Source of the DNA: Rummeliibacillus suwonensis
GTDB taxonomy: Bacteria; Bacillota; Bacilli; Bacillales_A; Planococcaceae
NCBI RefSeq assembly: GCF_007896435.1
Contig: NZ_VCBL01000001.1
Coordinates: forward strand, 1,884,271 to 1,948,270
Length of the DNA stretch: 64,000 nucleotides
Direction of reading: 5' to 3'
Of this stretch, positions 15,377 to 24,523 are shown piece by piece (position 1 is the stretch's first letter; each line of letters opens with the position of its first letter). The translations under genes were made by a program, and so were the position numbers. Under the pieces are notes generated by a model that did not search any database, was not told the origin of the DNA, and was given only the letters and a program-made list of their open reading frames with translations.

Positions 15377-17566
15377 TTAAATCTCTCCCTCTTTTAATCG
15401 CATTTGGATACCTTTCTCATAAAATCGAGATAATACAAATTGAACATCATTCTGATGAATATTAGAAAGAAGTACCCCGACTTGATGATTATCCAATTGT
15501 CCAATATAATCCGTTTCTCTTAAAAGGGCTGATAATTTAGTAGAATATGCGCCTAAATCAGTATCCGTATCTGGGTTTTCTCCTTCGAGCACGACATATG
15601 GCATACCATACTTTTCCCTCGCTTCTCTCTTACTTTCTAAAATCTTTTGAAATACATCTTGTTTTAACACATCTGTGTTCGCAATAAAACGATCAGCTTC
15701 TATTGCATCGATATAACTTAATGCCTTATCTAATGCTGATCCTGCAAGTTCAGTTGTTACTTTAAAGAGATTTTCATGATAAAGTGAAACATTCTGAAAA
15801 TTCAACCGATCGATCATGATGACTGCAGAAATTTGATCGTTATGATAAACAGGCGCAGCCATGATTGGTGTGTTCGGTAATAATTCTTTGTTGACAAAAA
15901 TTTTACCTGTCCCTAACAAATTTTGGATATATCCGGTATCCTCCACTTTCATCGAATTCTTATGGGAAGTTTCCAAGAAATTCGTGTTAGCTACTAATCT
16001 TAAAAATGTCTGATTTTTATTAAAAACATATATCGACACATCTTCAGCATCCATAATTTGTTGTACAACTTGTACGGCATTCGAAAATACCTTTTCAGGC
16101 TCTAATTCATCTAGTTCCTTTACAATCGAATGAATTTTTCCAAAACTATCTTCCGTATTTAATAGCCGTAATTGTAACTCATCTTTTATTTCTCGAACCT
16201 CTGTATGAATACCGTCCAAAAAATGGTACCGTTGCTTTAGCTCATCTATTTTTTGCTGTTGTTCTTGTAGTCGATTTGTTTTTCTTTGTACGGTATAACC
16301 AACCACTAATCCAATAAATAAGAATAGAGAAACTTGGAAAAAGAATGATGTATCATAAAGTAAGGATACAAACTCTCTCCCCTCACTCAATTTTTCTACG
16401 ATCAATAGCCCAATTGATAGCCCGACGGATAAAATCGATTGTTTACTCCCGTAAAGGGCACCCATGATCATGATGTAAAAAGCACTAATATCAGTAGCGT
16501 TAAAAACCGATAGCCTATGTGAGAGGACGAGCCAAGCAATGATGAGGAAGACAACTAAATTTTCTAGATATGCTTTGAATGGCTGAATAATATGAGTCCA
16601 TTCCTTTGCCTTTTCTGTTTGGTCAGCAACACTTACAGCAACTTCTTTTTGTGCCTGATCTACTACTGCCCATTGATAAGTCTTTTCCAACCCCAGTTCT
16701 ATATCATAAATCGGACTCCAATCTAGGTCATCCATTACTTTTCTATTGCTCAACACGGAATGATCAATATCCCCTTCTCTTGCAGGGGAAAAATGTATAT
16801 TGACTTCATCATGCATCTTTTTTAATATACTTACGACTTCATTTATAGTTGTTTTCTTGTTCGTGGATAAATTATAAACTCCGCTAATGGAAGAATGGGA
16901 TGCTCTATATATAGCATCTGCTATATCACCGACATAGATAAAATCTCTCGTTTGTTCGCCATCTCCATAAATTTGAAGTGCCTTTCCTTCAAGCATATGA
17001 TTGATAAATATAGAAACAACGCCCCCCTCTCCATTACTGTTTTGCCTAGGTCCATATACATTTGAAAATCGAAAGCATACACTTTCAAATCCATACATCT
17101 CACTCCACTTTTGGCAATATAGTTCTCCTACCCGCTTACTAATGCCGTATGGTGAAATAGGTACACATTGATTTTCTTCTAGCAAAGGCAGTTGGTCATT
17201 CTTACCATAGACAGCTGCAGACGATGCCAATATAAACTTTTTCACTTTATATTTTTGTGACAGTGTTAACATATTCACTAGTCCAACAATATTAGATTCT
17301 GTATCTGTTATTGGATTTTCAAATGATTTTGCAACGCTAACTTGTGCTGCAAGATGAACAACAACATCAAATTGGATTGCCTTAAATATTTCCTCGCAGT
17401 TTGGATCTTCAACAGATAGATGATAGTTTTTGTGTTTAAATGAGATATTATGTTTATCTCCCGTTTCCATATTATCAATGATAAAAACTTCATCATCCTC
17501 TTTATAAAACCGTTCTGCTACATGAGAACCGATAAACCCATATCCTCCTGTTATTAATACTTTCAT
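15377..17566 (-). CDS. pelD: UDP-sugar 4-epimerase fused to PelD (c-di-GMP receptor)
   Basis: A 729-residue fusion. Residues 1-310 form an extended short-chain dehydrogenase/epimerase: GGYGFIG at 7-13, catalytic SSAAVY and Y140xxxK144. Then four membrane helices (about 335-350, 358-375, 377-393, 405-425), a coiled coil (430-465), a GAF domain (about 485-615) and a degenerate GGDEF domain (630-729) that keeps an RxxD inhibitory-site motif (RETD, 683-686) but no active GGDEF. The helices, GAF and I-site are PelD, which binds c-di-GMP to switch on the synthase. The epimerase probably supplies UDP-GalNAc or another epimer, a job done by separate PelX in Pseudomonas. First gene of the operon; ribosome site AAAGGAG. 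Confidence 0.9.
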   Translation of the reverse strand: MKVLITGGYGFIGSHVAERFYKEDDEVFIIDNMETGDKHNISFKHKNYHLSVEDPNCEEIFKAIQFDVVVHLAAQVSVAKSFENPITDTESNIVGLVNMLTLSQKYKVKKFILASSAAVYGKNDQLPLLEENQCVPISPYGISKRVGELYCQKWSEMYGFESVCFRFSNVYGPRQNSNGEGGVVSIFINHMLEGKALQIYGDGEQTRDFIYVGDIADAIYRASHSSISGVYNLSTNKKTTINEVVSILKKMHDEVNIHFSPAREGDIDHSVLSNRKVMDDLDWSPIYDIELGLEKTYQWAVVDQAQKEVAVSVADQTEKAKEWTHIIQPFKAYLENLVVFLIIAWLVLSHRLSVFNATDISAFYIMIMGALYGSKQSILSVGLSIGLLIVEKLSEGREFVSLLYDTSFFFQVSLFLFIGLVVGYTVQRKTNRLQEQQQKIDELKQRYHFLDGIHTEVREIKDELQLRLLNTEDSFGKIHSIVKELDELEPEKVFSNAVQVVQQIMDAEDVSIYVFNKNQTFLRLVANTNFLETSHKNSMKVEDTGYIQNLLGTGKIFVNKELLPNTPIMAAPVYHNDQISAVIMIDRLNFQNVSLYHENLFKVTTELAGSALDKALSYIDAIEADRFIANTDVLKQDVFQKILESKREAREKYGMPYVVLEGENPDTDTDLGAYSTKLSALLRETDYIGQLDNHQVGVLLSNIHQNDVQFVLSRFYEKGIQMRLKEGEI

Positions 17567-17611
17567 ACTAATTCTCCTTTATATTACAGTTTACTGCATC
17601 CATAAAAATCT

Positions 17612-17632
17612 CTATACATGATAGATGTATAG
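17612..17632. promoter_or_regulatory. Perfect inverted repeat in the Pel operon promoter region
   Basis: CTATACAT (17612-17619), 5-nt loop, ATGTATAG (17625-17632), 46-66 nt upstream of the pelD start. A minus-strand promoter, TTGTTT with an 18-bp spacer and TATAGA, overlaps it. Candidate operator; the TTGTTT is completed by the end of repeat B3. Confidence 0.5.
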
Positions 17633-17637
17633 TGAAA

Positions 17638-18012
17638 CAAGCGTGTTGATTATCCAATTTAATCCATGAAAATAGGGGGATTTGTTGATTTCCGCTCCGG
17701 CTTGCTCGCTTTCCTGCGGGCGAATGCTGGGGGCAACAGGATGTTGGTCACGGAATCGTTGCCACAGGACGTGGCGTTCTTAGATTCCGTTCCTTCAATC
17801 GCTACGCTGCGGGGTCTCATCTATTCGCTTTTCCCGCGGGACATTGAATGGACTTCCTGAATCCACACCGCACGAAGGAAATGCGCATGCATTTTCGAGG
17901 ACTCGAGCAAGCCTCCGCTCCAATCTATATAAATGGTCTTAAAAATACAGAGTTTTTCAAAAAATATGCCAAACAGACACCCCTAATTTTTGTAAAATCA
18001 ACACGCGTGATA
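17638..18012 (+). mobile_element. Family B MITE-like repeat, long copy B3
   Basis: Left end CAAGCGTGTTGATTA, right end AATCAACACGCGTG. It carries the double-hairpin module (about 17730-17793) and the CACCGCACGAAGGAAATGCGC segment near 17866. No clear target duplication was found. It fills most of the gap between the Pel operon and the beta-helix gene. Its right end is 23 nt from the stop at 18035. Confidence 0.8.
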
Positions 18013-18034
18013 CAATTACACAGTTGTCCATATT

Positions 18035-19345
18035 CTAAAAGGACATTGATCGATAATCTCGAAAAATCGATATTCTGAAATATACCTTGTTGTTGTTAAT
18101 CGTATTGCTTGTTTCTTTTTGATTCATGGATTGAATGAGCGTTATTGTTTTATTAATATAAAATTCGTTATTGATAAATTGATTCTTTGTTGCCTGGTGT
18201 TGGATGGTTATTTCCCCATACCCTTGAATACGTAGATCATTTAGCGAGAATTCATTTTCACGAATGATATTTTTATAGGCACCGCCATTTGAGGTAGATG
18301 CCCCACCTATGATTAAACCTGCTCCGTTATTATTAAAGATTTTATTTTTTTCAAGAATAATGTTGCTTGTTTTTTTTCCATAGTTTTCACTCGCTAACTC
18401 AATTCCAAAGTCATTTTTAAATACTAGATTATGGCTGATCCTAATATCACTTGCACCATCTGCATATATCCCTCCTGCAGCTAGATGCCCGTTATATGAA
18501 GGATTTTCCCCAGAACTATTGTTATAGACAATATTGTTGCTGATCGTGCCATTTCTGACTTGGTCAATACAATTTCCTGTGCAAGCATTATAAAATCCAG
18601 CTACATCAATCCCAATATTATTGTTATCATGAACTTTATTTTTAGAAATATTGAATCTCTCAACATTGCCACTCAGCGTAAGTGCTTCACTATTTCCCAA
18701 CGTTAAATGATGGATATGATTATTTTGGATCAAAATATCTTGAATGGGCTTTGATGTGTTTCCATAGATCAATATCCCATGAGAGTTTCCATCTATTGAA
18801 TGATTTTCTATATGATGGATCTCATTATTAAGGAGTTGAATATGATTACTATTATTTGAAACTAAGATTCCATTGGGATAATACTCCATGCCACTAGCGC
18901 TTAAATTTCTCATTTCAAAACCATCAATGATAATATAACTGGCTTCAATAGTGAAAAATGCCATATTCCCCTTTTTGATCGTTTGCTTTCCTGCATCAAA
19001 TATTGGCTGCTCTCCAGGATAAGCTTTGAAAGTAATAAAACCTTTCCCTTTCAAACCAGAGTTTTTAATCGTAACAAACTCAGAATAGATTCCATCTCGA
19101 ACATAAATGATGTCCCCTGGCTCTGCATTATTTGCAGCTTTTTGAACAGTTAACCATGGCTTATCAATAGTACCTGTATTTGCATCGTTTCCATTTTTAG
19201 CTACATAGAAAACACGAGAAGTTGAATCTTCCGCATTTACATGAGTGTGTAATAGCAAAAATAAACACAAAAGAAACATCACTTTTCCCATTGACTCTAT
19301 GCATTCTTTCATTATCGAGACTATATCATTAATTTTTTCACTCAT
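18035..19345 (-). CDS. Secreted right-handed parallel beta-helix protein
   Basis: 436 residues with a signal-like hydrophobic segment (about residues 18-38, ending VNAED) and then FYVAKNGNDANTGTIDKPWLTVQKAANNA, the DUF1565-type start of beta-helix proteins. It has many N-rich coils (ISNNIVYNNSSG, ILEKNKIFNNNGAGLIIGG). The fold is shared by polysaccharide lyases, epimerases and adhesins; specificity cannot be read. GGAAGAGATAA stands before the ATG. It is just upstream of the Pel operon on the same strand, so action on the polysaccharide is possible, but that is inference. Confidence 0.85.
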   Translation of the reverse strand: MSEKINDIVSIMKECIESMGKVMFLLCLFLLLHTHVNAEDSTSRVFYVAKNGNDANTGTIDKPWLTVQKAANNAEPGDIIYVRDGIYSEFVTIKNSGLKGKGFITFKAYPGEQPIFDAGKQTIKKGNMAFFTIEASYIIIDGFEMRNLSASGMEYYPNGILVSNNSNHIQLLNNEIHHIENHSIDGNSHGILIYGNTSKPIQDILIQNNHIHHLTLGNSEALTLSGNVERFNISKNKVHDNNNIGIDVAGFYNACTGNCIDQVRNGTISNNIVYNNSSGENPSYNGHLAAGGIYADGASDIRISHNLVFKNDFGIELASENYGKKTSNIILEKNKIFNNNGAGLIIGGASTSNGGAYKNIIRENEFSLNDLRIQGYGEITIQHQATKNQFINNEFYINKTITLIQSMNQKETSNTINNNKVYFRISIFRDYRSMSF

Positions 19346-19746
19346 TTATCTCTTCCTTCAAATATAATAATTACTTTTGACTCATTCATATATTAATATT
19401 TACATATTATCATATATTGATGTTTCATAATACCTTTTATTTTTACATTTATTTACTCAATGTATATTTTGATCTACTATACTAAACAATTTCTAAACAA
19501 TGAGATATATTTAATAAAATTGCATAAGAAAAGATTCCTGTTTGAAATGTAAAACATTTACGAAACTAGGAATCCATTTGGTGGAAACAATATAATCTTT
19601 ATATAATATAAGCCACTCTTTTTAGGCTTGAATTACCGTGCTTACCGTTTTAAACACTTTTACACTCTTTACAAATTTTCTAGCGGATAGAGAAATGATG
19701 GTCGAAGAAAATGCTATATTCCTTTTATGGAATTTTACTATTTTTT
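19346..19746. other. AT-rich gap between WG-repeat gene and beta-helix gene
   Basis: Contains the terminator at 19533-19574 and otherwise very AT-rich sequence, presumably the beta-helix gene promoter. No coding region seen. Confidence 0.6.
19533..19574 (-). terminator. Terminator hairpin downstream of the WG-repeat gene
   Basis: GATTCCTGTTT (19533-19543) pairs with AAACTAGGAATC (19563-19574), one bulge, enclosing AAATGT-AAA-ACATTT. On the minus strand it is followed by TTTTC. It lies beyond repeat B4. Confidence 0.65.
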
Positions 19747-19937
19747 CAGAGGTGTTGATTATCCCATTCAATCCATAAAAATAGGAAAATTCGTTGATTG
19801 CAGCGAAGGCTTGCTCGCTTTTCTGCGGGAGTCGAGCAGGCCTCCGCTCCAATCTACATAGAATGGAGTTTACAATGAGGAATTTTTTCTCATTTATGCT
19901 CATTATTCATCCCAATTTTTTCCTAATCAACACATCT
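19747..19937 (+). mobile_element. Family B MITE-like repeat, short copy B4
   Basis: Left end CAGAGGTGTTGATTA, right end TAATCAACACATCT. Flanks ACTATTTTTT (19737-19746) and GTTATTTTTT (19938-19947) match at 8 of 10 bases, a likely target duplication. The right duplication contains the stop codon of the WG-repeat gene, so insertion was exactly at that gene's 3' end. Confidence 0.75.
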
Positions 19938-19938
19938 G

Positions 19939-21006
19939 TTATTTTTTATGTATAATACGGAACTTTGTTTCACCATAGTCGACAGAGCCAACAGCATAGT
20001 CATTATAAAAGGTAGAAGCCTGATAATATTTATTTTTTAAAAATGTTTTCTTACCTTCTGCATCATATACCACATTTAACAATTTTCCATTATAGGTACC
20101 GAATGCATATCCTTCAGAAAATTCATTGACCGAATTTTTTACTTGAAATAGTGTTTTTCCAGTCTTTAATGAAATATATCCCATAGACATTTTACCGGGT
20201 GATCGTTGTATGAAAAATGGCGCTACTTCATTATTAAGAGGTAGTATTTGGTTGTATTTTATCTCTAAAACGGTCTTTCCTTTTTGATTAATAACACCAT
20301 AAAAATAATTGTTTGCTTTCTGTAGCACTACTCTAGCATAACCCTTGTTAAAACTTTCTACATCAATGTATTTGTAAGGAATGATCAATTTACCAGACTT
20401 ATTGATGTAGCCCCATTTTCCTTTACTTTTTACAGGTGCTAGTCCATTTTGAAAGTTATAAGCATGTGTATACTTAGCTGGAATAACCATTTTCCCTTTC
20501 ATATTCATGAACCCATATTTTCCACCAATTTTAATCGGCGTTAATCCCTCACCAACAGCACAAGTTTCAGCATATTTTAAAGGGATGATGATTTTCCCTC
20601 TTTTATTGATAATGCCCCATTTCCCTTTTTTTGCAACCTGTGTATAGCTCTCATGAAATGCTGGTGCTGCTTCTTCATATTCAGCCTTCACTATGAACTC
20701 CCCATTTGTATCGATATATCCCCATTTTCCATTATTCTTGACAGATGCCAATTCTTCATGAAAATTATGAGCATCTTCAAAAATTGCAGGAATAACCATT
20801 TTCCCTTTGGAGTTCATATATCCCCACTTTTCTTCCAGTTTTACTGCTAACAATTTCGATCCAAATGGCTGTACAACATGATCTACTTCCTCTACACTAT
20901 AAACTTTACTTTCTGTAATAGTCACGGCTTTAGCTGATAGGGTAGAAACACTTAATAGGCAAAATAGAAATAGCCATGCAAACAAAGATTGTCTATATAT
21001 TTTCAA
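19939..21006 (-). CDS. Secreted WG-repeat protein
   Basis: 355 residues: signal peptide (about 1-28, LFAWLFLFCLLSVSTLSAKA), then five to six repeats of the form W/YG-hydrophobic-x-x-x-G-K-x-(V/I)-IP-x-(K/F)-Y (for example GKWGYINKSGKLIIPYKY). These WG (KWG) repeats form beta-propeller-like surface domains in many bacteria; no enzymatic role is known. It starts at TTG 21006 after GGGGGAATACTCCAT. Single-gene unit between the histidine kinase and repeat B4. Confidence 0.85.
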   Translation of the reverse strand: MKIYRQSLFAWLFLFCLLSVSTLSAKAVTITESKVYSVEEVDHVVQPFGSKLLAVKLEEKWGYMNSKGKMVIPAIFEDAHNFHEELASVKNNGKWGYIDTNGEFIVKAEYEEAAPAFHESYTQVAKKGKWGIINKRGKIIIPLKYAETCAVGEGLTPIKIGGKYGFMNMKGKMVIPAKYTHAYNFQNGLAPVKSKGKWGYINKSGKLIIPYKYIDVESFNKGYARVVLQKANNYFYGVINQKGKTVLEIKYNQILPLNNEVAPFFIQRSPGKMSMGYISLKTGKTLFQVKNSVNEFSEGYAFGTYNGKLLNVVYDAEGKKTFLKNKYYQASTFYNDYAVGSVDYGETKFRIIHKK

Positions 21007-21080
21007 ATGGAGTATTCCCCCTATCTAAATGTTCTACCTCACCGCAAAATATTTTTTATATATGAACAAACCCAGGCTCA

Positions 21081-22310
21081 TTAAACTGGAAAAGTAATCA
21101 TAAATGTTGTACCCTTCCCTATTTTACTTTCTACTTCAATTGTGCCGCCAGCTTTATGAATGGCATTGTAAACCATGACCATCCCAAGACCCGTACCTTG
21201 CTTTTTGGTGGAATAATAAGGTTTCCCTAATGCGGAAATCTGTTCATCCGTCATCCCAATTCCTGAATCTTTTATTTTAATCAGGATATTTTGTTTTTGT
21301 CCAAAAACTTCAATTTCAAGTGTGCCTCCCCTTTCTTTCATCGCCTCTATACCATTTTTATAAATATTGATAAAACATTGTTGCATCTGACTTCTATCAA
21401 AATATTTATGCAAAGAATTATGGAAATGAATTTGTATATCGACATTATACATATGTGCATATGGCATCAAAATGTTCTTAGCATACTCTGTTTCTTCTTT
21501 CAAATCGGAATCCTTCATATTTTCATATTGTGGTCTAGAGAAAGTAAGAAAATCGCCAACAATTTTCTCTGCACGCTTTAATTCCTGTAGGGAGTAATCG
21601 ACGTAATTCTTTTCCTGTAATGAAATCGATTTTGATTGACTCAATAATTGTAGAAATCCGTGAGTGGCAGTGAGTGGATTCCGTATTTCATGTGCCACGC
21701 TAGCAGATAATTCACTAATGATTTGAAAACGATCAGATTGCATGATCAATTTTTGCTCTCTTATGTTGGCAATAAGTCGTTCAATCATGCTTACTAAAAT
21801 AAGCATCACCAATAAATACGTTCCTATTACATAGATGGATAGAATCCAAAACTCATGGTTGAATGGAGCCCAAAAACTAAGTGTAAATAGATAAAACACC
21901 ATGGATAAAAAAGATGCCGTACCAGAAAATAGAATTCGATACTTAATATCTAGAGAAAGAAATTTATGATTACATAAAGACATAACGATTAAAATAACAG
22001 TTGAAAACAGAAATGATTCGATTATATTCTCTCCACCTATCCATAATTGATAAATATTAATGGCTAAATAAGGGATAAGTGCACTTTTAAATCCCCAATA
22101 GAGTGCAATAATGATAAAAGGAATATAACGTAAATCAAATATAAATCCACTTTGCAACTGAATAGGAAATAGCATACAACAAATCACTGAAATTGTAGCA
22201 AAAATCGAAAATATCAGATTAAAATGACGATAACTGCTTACATCAAAGAATATAAAATAGCCTAAAAAAGGAATCAGTAAAAACAAGAAATTTAGTAATA
22301 ATATTTGCAT
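21081..22310 (-). CDS. Orphan sensor histidine kinase with 5-TM LytS-type input domain
   Basis: About 409 residues. Residues 1-175 hold five to six membrane helices of the 5TMR-LYT type. The H-box is SASVAHEIRNPLTATHGFLQLL, N-box CFINIYKNGIEAM, G1 KDSGIGMTD and G2 GTGLGMVMVYNAIHKAGG. No response regulator lies nearby. Orphan kinases of this build in Bacillales (KinB class) feed the sporulation phosphorelay, so a sporulation or related stress input is likely but not proven. TTG 22313 immediately precedes the chosen ATG. Confidence 0.85.
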   Translation of the reverse strand: MQILLLNFLFLLIPFLGYFIFFDVSSYRHFNLIFSIFATISVICCMLFPIQLQSGFIFDLRYIPFIIIALYWGFKSALIPYLAINIYQLWIGGENIIESFLFSTVILIVMSLCNHKFLSLDIKYRILFSGTASFLSMVFYLFTLSFWAPFNHEFWILSIYVIGTYLLVMLILVSMIERLIANIREQKLIMQSDRFQIISELSASVAHEIRNPLTATHGFLQLLSQSKSISLQEKNYVDYSLQELKRAEKIVGDFLTFSRPQYENMKDSDLKEETEYAKNILMPYAHMYNVDIQIHFHNSLHKYFDRSQMQQCFINIYKNGIEAMKERGGTLEIEVFGQKQNILIKIKDSGIGMTDEQISALGKPYYSTKKQGTGLGMVMVYNAIHKAGGTIEVESKIGKGTTFMITFPV

Positions 22311-22467
22311 CAAAATTATAATACGCCTTTCAAAAATTTTATGTCTTATCTATTTTTACCATATCTCAAGCTAGAATAATATGGCTAATAAGTATTCTTA
22401 GAAACCTTTTTAAGAAAATTTTACATTTAAATGAACTTTTTCAAAAATACGAGGATAAATTCTACTT

Positions 22468-22850
22468 CAGAAGTGTTTATTATCCAGTTTAATCCATATA
22501 AATAGGGATAATTTATCGATTTCCGCTACGGCAGTTTTTTACCCTTCTCTAAAATTTAAAGGAGGAATCTTACTGTCCCGTTCAGTGGGTTTTTCCTCAT
22601 CCCCCACTGAAATAGAGGAACTCAGGTTAAAAGCGCCACGTCCTGTGGCAACACTTGAGTGACCAACATCTTGTTGGCCCGAACCAATCGGGCTTATACG
22701 GGCAGTTGATCCCCCACCTATTTTTCTCGTTTTTCTCTAAACCTTGAGGGGGGTCTTACTGCCCCGTTAAAGCGGGATAAATGGAGCTAAAATACCTGTT
22801 TTTAGAATTACGCCAAATTTGTCACCTATTTTTTCCTAATCAGCACACCT
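22468..22850 (+). mobile_element. Family B element B5 split by a family A insertion
   Basis: Left part 22468-22535 (CAGAAGTGTTTATTATCC ... TTTCCGCTACGGC) and right part about 22780-22850 (AAATGGAGCTAAAATAC ... TAATCAGCACACCT) belong to one B element. Family A sequence fills the middle. Flanking decamers AATTCTACTT and AATAGTCTTT agree only partly. Confidence 0.75.
22532..22788 (+). repeat. Family A repeat, composite copy A5 inside B5
   Basis: Begins with a family A right-arm fragment (GCAGTTTTTTACCC ... CTTACTGTCCCGTT) and continues into a long-form A copy with the double-hairpin module (about 22618-22680), CGAACCAATCGGGC and GCGGGATAAA. Probably produced by insertion plus recombination between A copies. 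Confidence 0.7.
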
Positions 22851-22925
22851 AATAGTCTTTCTTATACCCTGTTCTTTGTAAATTCTATCATGTACGACTA
22901 AATTCCTATGGTGAAGAACATTCAT

Positions 22926-23525
22926 TTACCTTTTCAGCTTCAGCGCATCGTCCTGCCTCATTTTTTCTAATCGTTTCTTTGTATTGTTCCAATCCTTGTA
23001 GATGATACTATACATAACCGTATCACGTGTTGTTCCGTCCTTTCGGATCATGTGGCTACGTAAAATTCCTTCTCTTTGTGCACCGATCCGTTCAATTGCT
23101 TTTTGGGCTCGTATATTTTCATGATCTGTTTTGATTTCAACACGATTCAAATGTAATTCTTCAAAGCAATATTGTAGTAATAAGTATTTGCAATTAGTAT
23201 TCATAGCAGTTCGCCAATAAGCTGGTGTCAGCCATGTGAAGCCGATTTCTAACCGATTATGTTTTGGCTCAATAGCCATAAATCTTGTTGAACCAATAAT
23301 TTCTTGCGTTTTAGGATCTATCATAACAAATGGAAATTCAATTCCTAATTTCTTATTCGCTAACGCTGTTTCCACGTACTTTTTTACATCTTCAAATGTT
23401 TCTAGTGTAACAGATAAATAGGGCCAAATTTCTGAATGTATGGCAACTTTGAAGATTCCCTCCACATCGCTTTTTTCCATTGGTCTTAAAATAAGTTGAT
23501 TATTATGTAATTCTTTAAACTTCAT
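22926..23525 (-). CDS. GNAT acetyltransferase, RimJ/RimL-like
   Basis: 199 residues with the acetyl-CoA-binding architecture: LILRPMEKSDVEGIF start, FVMIDPKTQEIIGSTRF, EIGFTWLTPAYWRTAMNTNCKYLLLQYCFEELHLNRVEIKTDHENIRAQKAIERIGAQREGILR. This pattern is that of ribosomal-protein/amino-acid N-acetyltransferases. AAAGGAGTGA stands upstream of two in-frame ATGs (23531 and 23525); the second has the better spacing. Substrate unknown. Confidence 0.9.
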   Translation of the reverse strand: MKFKELHNNQLILRPMEKSDVEGIFKVAIHSEIWPYLSVTLETFEDVKKYVETALANKKLGIEFPFVMIDPKTQEIIGSTRFMAIEPKHNRLEIGFTWLTPAYWRTAMNTNCKYLLLQYCFEELHLNRVEIKTDHENIRAQKAIERIGAQREGILRSHMIRKDGTTRDTVMYSIIYKDWNNTKKRLEKMRQDDALKLKR

Positions 23526-23659
23526 TTTCATTCACTCCTTTTCTTTCAATCTATCCTATTTTTGATATGTATAACATAACCAAATGAAATAAAATTGACC
23601 ATACCAAAAAATAGTAACAAGTAACCACAAAGCCATAGCCACTTTATGATCACAGCAAA

Positions 23660-23703
23660 AAAACGAGTATGGTTCCATTTTAAACTGCAACCGTACTCGT
23701 TTT
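23660..23703 (-). terminator. Terminator of the FMN reductase gene
   Basis: Arms AAAACGAGTATGGTT (23660-23674) and AACCGTACTCGTTTT (23689-23703), one mismatch. On the minus strand a run of T follows the stem. Confidence 0.85.
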
Positions 23704-23757
23704 AAGTTTGTTCTATACATTTATTTAAAAAGGCATTCTACCAATTTATATTAAAAG

Positions 23758-23840
23758 GCATATTGGTTATCTGATTTTACCCAATAACATATAGAATATT
23801 CATTGATTTCAACTATGCAGTTAGTGATTCAACTGCATCT
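23758..23840 (+). repeat. Relic of a family B left end
   Basis: CATATTGGTTATCTGATTTTACCC ... TTCATTGATTTCAACTATGCAG tracks the B left end with many changes. No right end remains. It sits against the 3' end of the FMN reductase gene. Confidence 0.4.
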
Positions 23841-23845
23841 AAATA

Positions 23846-24382
23846 TTATCGAATTGTTTTCAATGCTGTAGACCATGCAATGACTTGATCTAGCATCTGG
23901 TTGACTGAACTTTCTTGAACGTCTTTTGGTTTGAAGATTGTACCGTTTTCAAAATCTGTGAATAAAGATAATGCTGGATGTACACGAACATCTGCCACTA
24001 GCAATTCGCCTAAAATTCCTCGCAAATGTTCTGCTGCACGTGCTCCACCTACAGATCCATAAGAAACGATACCAGCTGCCTTATTGTTCCATTCTTCGCG
24101 CAAGTAATCTAGAGCATTTTTCAAAGCAGCTGTAATGGAATGATTATACTCTTGTGCAATAAAGACAAATCCATCACAAGCAGCGATTTTTTGTGACCAA
24201 GCAGCTGCACCTGACGCATCGACTCCTGGTTCACCTAATAATGGCAATTTAAAATCTGCAATATCAATAATTTCATAATCTGCATCCCCACGTTTATCAG
24301 CTAATTCTTTCACCCATGCACCAACTTGTGGACTTACTCTTCCTTCACGTGTTGAACCTAAAACAATACCGATTTTTAACAT
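23846..24382 (-). CDS. NADPH-dependent FMN reductase (flavodoxin-like quinone/azo reductase family)
   Basis: About 178 residues: LKIGIVLGSTREGR at the start (FMN phosphate loop), FVFIAQEYNHSITAALKNALDYLREEWNNKAAGIVSYGSVGGARA (isoalloxazine region). A textbook AGGAGGAGATCAA ribosome site precedes ATG 24382. The frame also opens at ATG 24445, with 21 extra residues and a weaker AAAGGATG, so a longer product is possible. A palindrome matching the MarR autoregulatory site lies upstream at 24524-24539, suggesting electrophile/quinone-inducible expression as in MhqR regulons. Confidence 0.9.
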   Translation of the reverse strand: MLKIGIVLGSTREGRVSPQVGAWVKELADKRGDADYEIIDIADFKLPLLGEPGVDASGAAAWSQKIAACDGFVFIAQEYNHSITAALKNALDYLREEWNNKAAGIVSYGSVGGARAAEHLRGILGELLVADVRVHPALSLFTDFENGTIFKPKDVQESSVNQMLDQVIAWSTALKTIR

Positions 24383-24523
24383 TTGATCTCCTCCTAATGT
24401 CTTTTCTGATTTATTCTTACCAAATAAATTATTGATAAAACCCATTACGAAAATTCACATCCTTTTTTATTTCTAATACATCTTACAATGAGTATTAGTG
24501 GAACCGATAGTTTGAATATATTC

